A stretch of 6,513 nt of DNA. Source: Nevskiaceae bacterium (lineage in GTDB: Bacteria > Pseudomonadota > Gammaproteobacteria > Steroidobacterales > Steroidobacteraceae). Positions 1 through 6,355 of the stretch are shown here, piece by piece; within the stretch, counting starts at the first letter, position 1; every line of letters starts with the position of its first letter. A program made the position numbers and the translations under genes. The stretch lies in NCBI GenBank assembly GCA_031277355.1, contig JAITMN010000222.1, positions 1 to 6,513 on the forward strand. The letters run 5' to 3'. The notes below the pieces were generated by a model that ran no database searches, had not been told where the DNA came from, and was given only the letters and a program-made list of their open reading frames with translations.

Positions 1-1215
1 ATGGACCCGCAACAACACGCGCTCACCTACGCCCGGTTGAATCTTCACTCCGACAGCCGGTGGACGCAGGACGTGACGCTCACCGCCTCCTGGCAGCAAA
101 GCCTCGAAGGACGCAACGCGCGCCGCAATGGCAGCGCCATCCAAACGCGCGAAGAAGACAAGATCAATACGCTGGGCTTCTCCGCCGATGTTTTCTCCAG
201 ACTCAACGACTACTGGACGGCAAACTCCGGCATCGAGCTCTATCACGACAAGGTGAACAGCGCAAAACACGACTTCGACACCGCAACCGGCGTCGCTGGC
301 CCCGCCGTGCGCGGGCTTTATCCCGACGACTCGCGTTACGGCAATTACTCGCTGTACACGCTGAGTCACTTCAACTTCAATCAATGGGTGATCGACGCCG
401 GACTGCGCTTCAATACCTTTGACATCCGCATCAAGGACGTCACGCTGGGAGACGTGAAGATCACTCCCTCGGCGCTGGTGGCGAACGCGGCGGTGATGTA
501 CAAGATTCTGGATAACCAGAGTCTGTATCTGTCTTACAGCAGCGGCTACCGCGCGCCCAATGTGGATGACATGGGCACGCTGGGCATCGTGGATTTCCGT
601 TACGAAGTGCCCGCATCAAACCTGAAACCAGAGCAGTCGCAGAACATCGAGGCGGGCTACAAGCTGCAAACCGGGAGGGTGAGTCTCGCGCTGGCGGCCT
701 ACCACATGGATTTGTCCAACATCATCACCCGCGTGGCGACGGGCGATCAAATCGATGGCTACACGGTTTATCGAAAGGAAAATTCGCAGTCGTCCTACAT
801 CCGCGGCTTCGAAGCCGAGTTCTCGCTGGCCGCCACGGAGAACCTGAACTTCAGCGGTGGCGTTGCCCATGCCTACGGACAAAACACCAGCGCCGATGAA
901 CCGATGCGCCGTATTCCGCCGTTCAACGGCCGGCTGATGAGCGAGTACCGCACGGACAAGTGGTTTGCCGCCGCAGAGTTCCGCTTTGCCTCCTCACAGA
1001 CAAGACTGGCGCAAGGAGATATCGACGACAACCGCATCGGCCCCAACGGCACCGCCGCATGGCAGGTGGTGAATCTCTACGCCGGCTACAGGTTCTCGCA
1101 ATTGCACATCAATGCCAGTCTGCAAAACATTTTCGACGAGGATTACCGCATGCACGGCTCCGGCATCAATGGCGTCGGGGCAAGCGCGTGGATCGAAGCC
1201 AGCATGGAGTTTTAA
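1..1215 (+). CDS. TonB-dependent outer-membrane receptor, C-terminal part (5' partial)
   Basis: This is the beta-barrel portion of a TonB-dependent receptor, which imports iron complexes or other scarce ligands across the outer membrane using energy from TonB-ExbBD. The 404 visible residues show alternating amphipathic strands throughout. Family landmarks are SLYLSYSSGYRAPN (about 174-187), LKPEQSQNIEAGYK (208-221), RRIPPFNGR (303-311) and the C-terminal block from NLYAGYRF (358) through LQNIFDEDY (374-382) to a terminal Phe, the usual outer-membrane targeting residue. The RIPPFNGR segment resembles the haemoglobin/transferrin/lactoferrin-type receptors, but the ligand cannot be named. Full-length family members have about 650-800 residues with a signal peptide, TonB box and plug domain. 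None of these is visible, so the ATG at base 1 is almost certainly internal and the gene starts outside the window. The stop is TAA at 1213-1215. Only 12 bases separate it from the stop of the convergent CorC-like gene, with no hairpin in the gap. Confidence 0.93.
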   Translation: MDPQQHALTYARLNLHSDSRWTQDVTLTASWQQSLEGRNARRNGSAIQTREEDKINTLGFSADVFSRLNDYWTANSGIELYHDKVNSAKHDFDTATGVAGPAVRGLYPDDSRYGNYSLYTLSHFNFNQWVIDAGLRFNTFDIRIKDVTLGDVKITPSALVANAAVMYKILDNQSLYLSYSSGYRAPNVDDMGTLGIVDFRYEVPASNLKPEQSQNIEAGYKLQTGRVSLALAAYHMDLSNIITRVATGDQIDGYTVYRKENSQSSYIRGFEAEFSLAATENLNFSGGVAHAYGQNTSADEPMRRIPPFNGRLMSEYRTDKWFAAAEFRFASSQTRLAQGDIDDNRIGPNGTAAWQVVNLYAGYRFSQLHINASLQNIFDEDYRMHGSGINGVGASAWIEASMEF

Positions 1216-1227
1216 AAAACGCCGCCA

Positions 1228-2538
1228 TCACTCCCGCACACTGCCACCGGCGTGCAATCCCTGAGACGCACGCGGCTGCACCAGCAGCTTGTCGATGACG
1301 AGGCCATCCATGTCCACCACTTCCACGGCAAGATCACGCCACGCCAGGCGCTCGCCGGCCACCGGCAATCGTCCCAGGTGCCAGAGCACGAAACCGGCCA
1401 TCGTGTTGTAGTCATCGCGTGCGAGGTCTTTGCGGGCCAGCGCGCGTTCGGCGTCTTGCACCAGCACATGACCGTCCATCAGCCAACTGCCGTCTTCGCG
1501 CTGCACGATGCTGGCCGCATCGCGGCTGCCCATCTCCGGCATCTCGCCGGCAATCGCCTTCAATATATCCGCAGGCGTCACCACGCCTTCGATGCCGCCG
1601 TATTCGTTCGTCACCACACCCAGATGCACATTGGAACGGCGGAAGGTTTCCAGCAGCTTGAAGATCGAGATGCTTTCCGGAACGTGCAGCGGAGATTGCA
1701 CATCCACATCCAGATCGAGGTGACCACGATGCAACGCCTCGCCCAAGCTTGCCAGCGTGATCACGCCGATCAACTGTTCCAGTTCGCCACGGCACAACAG
1801 AAAACGCGCATGCCCGCTGCGACGAGCCTCATCCCATAACGTGGTCAATGGCTCACCGGCGTCGAGCCACAGGATGTCGCCGCGCGGCACCATGATCGAG
1901 TCGATGCTGCGATCGGCAAGGCCGAGCACGGAATCAATCATCTCGGCTTCATGGCGATGCAGACCGCCCTTGCGCAAACCTTCGGCGGCCAGCGCGCGCA
2001 CGTCGTCGTCGGTCACGGAATCCTGCGATGCACTGGGCTTGGGCAGCAGCGTCAGTATCGCGTCGGTGGAACGCTGCAACAGCCACACCACCGGCGCGCC
2101 CAGCAGCGCGATGAACTGCATCGGCACCGCAACGATCATCGCCCAACGATCGGCATGCGCCAGCGCCAGACGCTTGGGCACCAACTCGCCCAGCACCAGC
2201 GAGAAGTAGGTCATCACCACGACAATGGCGCCGAAGGCCAGCTCTCCGGCCCAGGGCGCAGCGGCGGGGATGCGGCGGATCACCTCGGCCAACTGCGCCG
2301 AATACGCCGCGCCGGAATACACGCCGGTGAGGATGCCCACCAGCGTGATGCCGATCTGCACCGACGAGAGCATCCGCGTGGGGTCTTTCAGCAACGCCAG
2401 CGCCGCGCGCGCCCCGCGATGCCCCTGCTCGGCCAACGCGCGCAGCCGCGTCTGCCGAGCCGACACCAACGCCAACTCAGCCGATGCGAACAGGCCATTC
2501 AAAAAAATCAGCCCCAGGATGACCGCGGCGTCATGCAT
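1228..2538 (-). CDS. CNNM/CorC (HlyC/CorC) family membrane protein with DUF21, CBS pair and CorC_HlyC domains
   Basis: This 436-residue inner-membrane protein belongs to the family that includes CorB/CorC and eukaryotic CNNMs, linked to Mg2+/Co2+ efflux or tolerance. Some homologues are annotated as hemolysin-like, but direct toxin activity is not expected. The DUF21/CNNM region covers about residues 1-190, with hydrophobic segments near 4-25, 60-85, 97-120 and 131-157. It carries the conserved SVQIGITLVGILTGVYSG (59-76) and GELVPKRLAL (117-126) motifs. A CBS pair follows at about 212-335, with MVPRGDI (216-222) and NEYGGIEGVVT (311-321), and the CorC_HlyC domain occupies about 343-422. The length is normal. 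The frame stays open much further upstream, antisense to the MATE gene, but family homology begins at MHDAAVILGL, so the ATG at 2538-2536 is chosen. An in-frame ATG at 2562-2560 would add eight residues; neither has a clear Shine-Dalgarno. The gene is divergent from the MATE gene and convergent with the receptor gene. Confidence 0.92.
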   Translation of the reverse strand: MHDAAVILGLIFLNGLFASAELALVSARQTRLRALAEQGHRGARAALALLKDPTRMLSSVQIGITLVGILTGVYSGAAYSAQLAEVIRRIPAAAPWAGELAFGAIVVVMTYFSLVLGELVPKRLALAHADRWAMIVAVPMQFIALLGAPVVWLLQRSTDAILTLLPKPSASQDSVTDDDVRALAAEGLRKGGLHRHEAEMIDSVLGLADRSIDSIMVPRGDILWLDAGEPLTTLWDEARRSGHARFLLCRGELEQLIGVITLASLGEALHRGHLDLDVDVQSPLHVPESISIFKLLETFRRSNVHLGVVTNEYGGIEGVVTPADILKAIAGEMPEMGSRDAASIVQREDGSWLMDGHVLVQDAERALARKDLARDDYNTMAGFVLWHLGRLPVAGERLAWRDLAVEVVDMDGLVIDKLLVQPRASQGLHAGGSVRE

Positions 2539-2560
2539 GCACGCTACCAGTAAAGCTGGC

Positions 2561-3952
2561 ATGATACCGCGTATCAGGAAAACCCCCAGCGTGCGCCCCC
2601 TTTTCAACCCGGATACGCCCACCTGGAAGGTCTTTCTGATCTTCCTCGGGCCGCTGCTGCTCTCCAACATCCTGCAATCGCTGTCCGGCACGCTGAACAG
2701 CGTGTTTCTCGGCCACATGATCGGCGTCAGCGCGCTGGCGGCCGCCTCGGCGTTCTTCCCGATGATGCTGTTTCTCATCAGCTTCATCATGGGCCTGGGC
2801 TCGGGCTCCTCGGTGCTGATCGGCCAAGCCTGGGGCGCACGTGAACCCGAGCGCGTGCGCGAAGTGGCCGGCACCACGCTGACCTGCGGCCTGATCGGCG
2901 GCGCAACGGTGGGGCTGCTGGGCGCGCTGTTCGCGCCACAACTGCTCGCGATGCTGCGCACGCCGCCCGACATCCTGCCGATGGCCATCCCCTATGCGCG
3001 CGTGATGCTGGCGTCGATGCCGCTGCTGTTCGTGTTCCTGCTGCTCACGTCGATGCTGCGCGGCGTCGGCGACACGGTAACGCCGCTGTATGCGCTGATC
3101 GTCTCGACGCTGGTGGGGCTCATCGTCACGCCAACGCTGATCGCAGGCTGGATCGGCCTGCCGCGACTGGGCGTGATCGGCCCGGCCGGCGGCGCCATCG
3201 CTTCGTTCGTGCTGACGCTGGCGTGGCTGTCGTGGCATCTGCATCGCAAGGGCCACACGCTGGCGCTCGATGCGAAGCTGCTGCGCCATCTTCACATCAA
3301 CGGTCCCATTCTGCGGCAGGTGCTGCGCATCGGCGTGCCCACTGCGATGCAGATGGTGATCATGTCGCTGGCCGAAGTGGCGTTGCTGAGCATCGTGAAC
3401 GGCTTTGGCTCCGACGCCACCGCCGCTTATGGCATTGGCAATCAGGTGCTGGGCTATGCGCAGTTTCCGGCGATGTCGATTGCCATTGCCGCGTCGATTC
3501 TCGGCGCGCAGGCCATCGGCGCGGGTCAGCTCGATCGTCTGGGTTCGATCACGCGCACCGGCATCCTGATCAACATCGTCGTCACCGGCTCGCTGCTGCT
3601 GCTGGGCTATCTGTTCGCGCGGCCCATCATCGGCATGTTCACCACGCACCATGAAACCACCGACATCGCAATGCGGCTGCTGTACATCGTGCTGTGGAGC
3701 ACGCTGGCCTTTGGCGCTGCGGCGGTGATCTCCGGCGTGATGCGCGCCAGCGGCACGGTGATGGCGCCGGTGCTGCTGTCGATCGGCGCGATACTGCTGG
3801 TGGAAGTGCCGGTGGCGGTGCTGCTGAGCCGCCGCATTGGCCTCGATGGCGTGTGGATGTCGTGGCCGTGCGCGTTCATCGCGATGCTGGTGTTCCAGTC
3901 GCTTTACTACCGGCTGGTGTGGCGCAAGAAGAAGATCGAGCGGATACGCTAA
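2561..3952 (+). CDS. MATE family efflux transporter
   Basis: This is an inner-membrane multidrug and toxic compound extrusion antiporter. The family exports organic cations, drugs or metabolites in exchange for Na+ or H+; the substrate here is unknown. The 463 residues form about twelve hydrophobic segments (roughly 22-45, 56-78, 104-128, 143-165, 171-195, 206-226, 252-280, 287-312, 334-356, 373-393, 401-423, 429-452), arranged as two MatE repeats. The repeat signatures are visible: LSNILQSLSGTLNSVFLG (34-51) and GQAWGAREPERV (88-99) in the first half, and GIGNQVLGYAQFPAMSIA (291-308) and GAQAIGAGQLDRL (315-327) in the second. The C-terminus is basic (WRKKKIERIR), as expected for a cytoplasmic tail. 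The open frame extends to 2225, but that part is antisense to the CorC-like gene and lacks family character. The start is ATG 2561 or GTG 2591; the ATG is given, with the GTG a real alternative because of an AGGA upstream. The length is normal and the gene is intact. Confidence 0.93.
   Translation: MIPRIRKTPSVRPLFNPDTPTWKVFLIFLGPLLLSNILQSLSGTLNSVFLGHMIGVSALAAASAFFPMMLFLISFIMGLGSGSSVLIGQAWGAREPERVREVAGTTLTCGLIGGATVGLLGALFAPQLLAMLRTPPDILPMAIPYARVMLASMPLLFVFLLLTSMLRGVGDTVTPLYALIVSTLVGLIVTPTLIAGWIGLPRLGVIGPAGGAIASFVLTLAWLSWHLHRKGHTLALDAKLLRHLHINGPILRQVLRIGVPTAMQMVIMSLAEVALLSIVNGFGSDATAAYGIGNQVLGYAQFPAMSIAIAASILGAQAIGAGQLDRLGSITRTGILINIVVTGSLLLLGYLFARPIIGMFTTHHETTDIAMRLLYIVLWSTLAFGAAAVISGVMRASGTVMAPVLLSIGAILLVEVPVAVLLSRRIGLDGVWMSWPCAFIAMLVFQSLYYRLVWRKKKIERIR
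2562..2576. promoter_or_regulatory. Operator-like inverted repeat at the divergent CorC-like/MATE starts
   Basis: The sequence TGATAC-CGC-GTATCA is a perfect 6-bp dyad with a 3-base centre. It lies between the chosen CorC-like start (2538) and the GTG alternative start of the MATE gene (2591), and it abuts the ATG candidate at 2561. Such a site could be an operator shared by two divergent promoters. It could instead fold in mRNA next to the AGGA at 2576-2579. I see no convincing -35/-10 pair around it, so its role is inferred from position and symmetry only, and a 6-bp dyad can arise by chance. Confidence 0.3.
2576..2579 (+). promoter_or_regulatory. Possible ribosome binding site favouring GTG 2591 as the MATE start
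   Basis: AGGA ends 11 bases before the in-frame GTG at 2591-2593, a slightly long spacing. The ATG at 2561 has no comparable purine-rich sequence before it. If this site is used, the MATE protein begins VRPLFNPDTP (initiated with Met) and is ten residues shorter, and the space between the divergent starts grows from 22 to 52 bases. Confidence 0.3.
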
Positions 3953-3961
3953 AACGTGGAT

Positions 3962-3983
3962 GGCCGTGGACGTTACCACAGCC
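3962..3983. terminator. Candidate bidirectional terminator hairpin between convergent MATE and HD genes
   Basis: In the 45-base gap between the two convergent stops, GGCcGTGG and CCACaGCC can pair around the loop ACGTTA, giving a seven-pair stem with one C-A mismatch. The following T-runs are poor: TTT shortly after it on the plus strand, and TTTT about 7 bases beyond it on the minus strand. The position suits a shared terminator, but the weak U-tract keeps this tentative. Confidence 0.35.
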
Positions 3984-3997
3984 TTTGGCTTCACTGA

Positions 3998-4603
3998 TCA
4001 AGAGGCATTCAGCCATCCCTGCGCCACGGCATATTCAAGCTTTTCCATGAACCACGAATATATCTCCGGACTTTCAGTTTCCATGAACTGATGCATCTTC
4101 AAAATCTGATTTTTGTGTATCCCGTTCTCCCGCCAACTCCGGCCTTCGCTGGCGATGTTGTGAAGGAAGGGCAATAGTCGATCGATGACTTTCAGCAGCC
4201 TTGCTTCCTTGCTCTTTCCTGCTTCCTGCTCTTCCCAAAGCTCTGCCAAATTTCCAATCGGATTTCCGGGGTGTTGGGTCAATGTCGTTATGCTTTCGCG
4301 CTCTTTGATGTGAGCATCGGCTCTGTTGGGGCTGTAGAGGAAGGTGTCGCCTGCGCCGATCTCGCCAAGGTCGTGGACCAAGGCGAGTTGGATCAGCTTG
4401 AGGAGATCGAAATCGTCCTGTAGTTGCTCCGCAAAGGCCCAGCAGGCTATTGCCAGATGCCAGGAGTGCTCGGCGGAATTCTCGACACGTTCTCCACGGT
4501 TTATATAAGAGCGTCGATTTACGGATTTCAGGGCATCAAACTGGAGGAGAAAATCGGCTATCTGAGAGATATTGCTGTGCGCGTATCGGGTGGGGGATGG
4601 CAT
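3998..4603 (-). CDS. HD-domain phosphohydrolase, YfbR/HDDC2-like (possible 5'-deoxynucleotidase)
   Basis: This is a soluble 201-residue protein of the small HD hydrolase group (HD_3-like). The characterised relative E. coli YfbR removes phosphate from deoxynucleoside 5'-monophosphates using a divalent metal. The metal-binding pattern is complete: His46 in ENSAEHSWH (41-49), His77-Asp78 in LVHDLGEIGAGDTF (75-88) and Asp141 in LLKVIDRLLPF (136-146). Glu81 and Asp86 fall where YfbR has its additional active-site acids. The length is typical and the protein appears intact, so activity is likely, though the true substrate may differ. The start is ATG 4603-4601, preceded by AAAGGA. It lies 42 bases downstream of the MFS stop on the same strand and may be co-transcribed with it. 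Base composition stands out: five sampled 60-base rows give 145/300 GC, against about 70% in sampled transporter rows, which suggests acquisition from another source. Confidence 0.9.
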   Translation of the reverse strand: MPSPTRYAHSNISQIADFLLQFDALKSVNRRSYINRGERVENSAEHSWHLAIACWAFAEQLQDDFDLLKLIQLALVHDLGEIGAGDTFLYSPNRADAHIKERESITTLTQHPGNPIGNLAELWEEQEAGKSKEARLLKVIDRLLPFLHNIASEGRSWRENGIHKNQILKMHQFMETESPEIYSWFMEKLEYAVAQGWLNAS

Positions 4604-4614
4604 ACCGCATACAT

Positions 4615-4620
4615 TCCTTT
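4615..4620 (-). promoter_or_regulatory. Ribosome binding site of the HD-domain gene
   Basis: On the minus strand AAAGGA precedes the ATG at 4603-4601 with 11 intervening bases. No in-frame start codon lies nearer to it, so it supports this start. A TATAAA on the same strand (4623-4618) overlaps the site and is too close to the start to serve as an ordinary promoter for this gene. Confidence 0.5.
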
Positions 4621-4645
4621 TATAGAGGCACCAGACTTCTTGAGC

Positions 4646-6319
4646 CTAACGGCCGATTTGCAGCAGCGGCGCGGCCTTGGTCAACGTGGTCCACACGCCC
4701 CAGAGCAACGGCAGTCCCACCGCAAGCCAAGCGAGCGCAACGGCCCATGTGAAGCGCGGCGCTTGCAGCGGCGGCGCATCGACGCTCGATGTGCGCGCAA
4801 CGTCACCAGCTTCGTTCACGCGAGCAGCCGCCTCATGCGCCTTCTCCCGTTCCGCCGTCAGTTCCGCATCGCTCATGAAATACCGCTCATTCACCGGACG
4901 CACCAGCAGATTGCACACCAAACCAATCAGCAGCAATCCGGCCAGCAGATACAGCGTGATGTTGTACGCCTGCGCCGCAGGCACGCCGCGCGCAAGCTGG
5001 TATTCGCGGATGTAGTTCACGACCACCGGCCCGAGTATTCCCGCCGCCGACCAAGCCGTGAGCAAGCGGCCATGAATCGCGCCCACATGCTGCGTGCCGA
5101 ACAGATCGGCCAGATACGCGGGGATCGTTGCAAAGCCGCCGCCGTACATTGTGAGAATCACGCAGAAGATCACGACGAACAGCGCCACATTGCCCGCCGC
5201 GCCCACCGACGGCGCTGCGGCATACAGCACCAGGCCCAGCAGAAAGAACACCGTGTACGTGTTGCGCCGGCCGATCACATCGGAGAACGAAGCCCAACCG
5301 ATGCGCCCGGCGATATTGAACAGCGATAGCAGCCCCGCGAACGCGGCGGCAATCGTCGCCACCTGCGCACGCGCATCGCTCGACAAGGCCGACAGCGCTT
5401 CAACACCACCAAGCAATCGCCCGCCGAACACCTCCTGCAACATCGGCGAGGCCATACCCACCACACCAATGCCGGCGCTGACGTTCAGACACAGCACGGC
5501 CCACAGCAGCCAGAACTGCGGCACACGCAGCACCTTTTCCACATGCACATGCCGCGAAGTTTTCAGCTTCGATGCGGCGGCGGGCGGCGCACGCCAACCC
5601 GCCGGTTGCCAACCCGCAGGCGGCACGCGATAACCAAAAGCACCAGCCAGCATCGCAATCAGATACAACCCCGCCATCACCAGCAACGTGGCCGCAACGC
5701 CGACGTTCTGCGGCGTGGCAAAGCGCTGCATCAGCAGGTCCGCGAGCGGTGCGCCGATCATCGCGCCACCGCCAAAACCCATGATGGCAAGGCCGGTGGC
5801 CATGCCGCGCCGGTCGGGAAACCACTTGATCAGCGTGGACACCGGCGAGATGTAACCCAAACCCAGACCAAACCCGCCGATCACGCCCGCGCCCAGCCAC
5901 AGCAGCCACAGTTGATGCCACTGCACACCCAACGCACCGAGCACAAGACCGCCGCACCAGCACAGCGCCGACACGACACCGGCCTTGCGCGGCCCAGCCG
6001 TTTCCAGCCAATGACCAAACAGCGCGGCAGAGGAACCCAGCACGACGAAGAACAGCGTGAACGTCCAGCCCAGCATCGTCACCGGCCAGTCGCAGCGCGT
6101 GCTCCACAGCAACGTGAACCAATGCGCCGATTCGCAGCTTTGCGCATGATCGATGCCGATGGCGCGCGACAGCGGCAGCCAGAACACGCTGAAGCCATAG
6201 GCCATGCCGATGCACAGATGTATTGCCAGCGCCGCCGGCGGAATCAGCCAGCGATTGAAGCCGGGGCCGGCAATCGTGCGCGACTTATCGAGGATGCTGC
6301 CGTTGACGGTCGTTATCAT
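4646..6319 (-). CDS. OFA (oxalate/formate antiporter) family MFS transporter with C-terminal extra helix
   Basis: This is a 557-residue inner-membrane MFS permease of the OFA group, named after oxalate/formate exchange; most members have unknown carboxylate or anion substrates. The N-terminal half starts with WLIPPAALAIHLCIGMAYGF (24-43) and carries the family block GFGLGLGYISPVSTLIKWFP (149-168) followed by DRRGMATGLAIMGFGGG (169-185). A hydrophilic central loop with PPAGWQPAGW (233-242) separates it from the second half, which contains GRIGWASFSDVIGRR (338-352) and MYGGGFATIPAYLADLFG (391-408). The TM1-TM2 loop is long and contains Cys62 and Cys76. After about residue 473 there is a polar linker (to about 522) and then an extra hydrophobic helix (about 524-545), so the protein exceeds the usual 400-430 residues. 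The start is ATG 6319-6317, which suits GAGGGG upstream; TTG 6328 would add three residues but lies only 2 bases from it. The HD gene follows 42 bases downstream. Confidence 0.9.
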   Translation of the reverse strand: MITTVNGSILDKSRTIAGPGFNRWLIPPAALAIHLCIGMAYGFSVFWLPLSRAIGIDHAQSCESAHWFTLLWSTRCDWPVTMLGWTFTLFFVVLGSSAALFGHWLETAGPRKAGVVSALCWCGGLVLGALGVQWHQLWLLWLGAGVIGGFGLGLGYISPVSTLIKWFPDRRGMATGLAIMGFGGGAMIGAPLADLLMQRFATPQNVGVAATLLVMAGLYLIAMLAGAFGYRVPPAGWQPAGWRAPPAAASKLKTSRHVHVEKVLRVPQFWLLWAVLCLNVSAGIGVVGMASPMLQEVFGGRLLGGVEALSALSSDARAQVATIAAAFAGLLSLFNIAGRIGWASFSDVIGRRNTYTVFFLLGLVLYAAAPSVGAAGNVALFVVIFCVILTMYGGGFATIPAYLADLFGTQHVGAIHGRLLTAWSAAGILGPVVVNYIREYQLARGVPAAQAYNITLYLLAGLLLIGLVCNLLVRPVNERYFMSDAELTAEREKAHEAAARVNEAGDVARTSSVDAPPLQAPRFTWAVALAWLAVGLPLLWGVWTTLTKAAPLLQIGR

Positions 6320-6330
6320 TGCGTTCAAGT

Positions 6331-6336
6331 CCCCTC
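6331..6336 (-). promoter_or_regulatory. Ribosome binding site deciding the MFS start
   Basis: On the minus strand GAGGGG lies 11 bases before ATG 6319-6317 but only 2 bases before the in-frame TTG at 6328-6326. The spacing therefore favours the ATG, although it is at the long end of the usual range. A TATAAA hexamer at 6356-6351 on the same strand could be a -10 element, but no good -35 is seen at the right distance. Confidence 0.45.
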
Positions 6337-6355
6337 AAACATGCAGGCAGTTTAT

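Noticed and set aside
1..3. ATG at base 1 as the true start of the TonB-dependent receptor
   Set aside because: The frame is open to the window edge and the protein lacks signal peptide, TonB box and plug, so this Met is most likely internal.
2225..2560. Upstream extension of the MATE reading frame on the plus strand
   Set aside because: It is antisense to the DUF21 region of the CorC-like gene and shows no membrane or MATE character before about 2591.
2539..2988. Upstream extension of the CorC-like reading frame on the minus strand (150 extra codons)
   Set aside because: It is antisense to the MATE gene, of low complexity and without family similarity; conserved CorC-family sequence begins at MHDAAVILGL.
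2531..3994. 487-codon open frame antisense to the MATE gene
   Set aside because: Its translation is dominated by His, Arg, Gln and Ala with no recognisable domain, which is typical of the shadow frame of a GC-rich membrane protein gene.
4618..4623. TATAAA on the minus strand as a promoter for the HD gene
   Set aside because: It overlaps the ribosome binding site, so a transcript from it would begin at or after the start region and lack a usable leader; no -35 is evident.
4424..5329. 301-codon plus-strand open frame across the HD and MFS genes
   Set aside because: It spans two well-supported genes on the other strand, has an Arg/His/Gln-rich shadow composition and no ribosome site or domain.
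5560..5625. Short repeated pattern (CCAACCCGC twice) in the MFS gene, giving PAGW twice in the protein
   Set aside because: The PP-x-GW-x-PAGW pattern is, as I recall, a common feature of the central loop of OFA-family proteins, so it needs no mobile or regulatory explanation.
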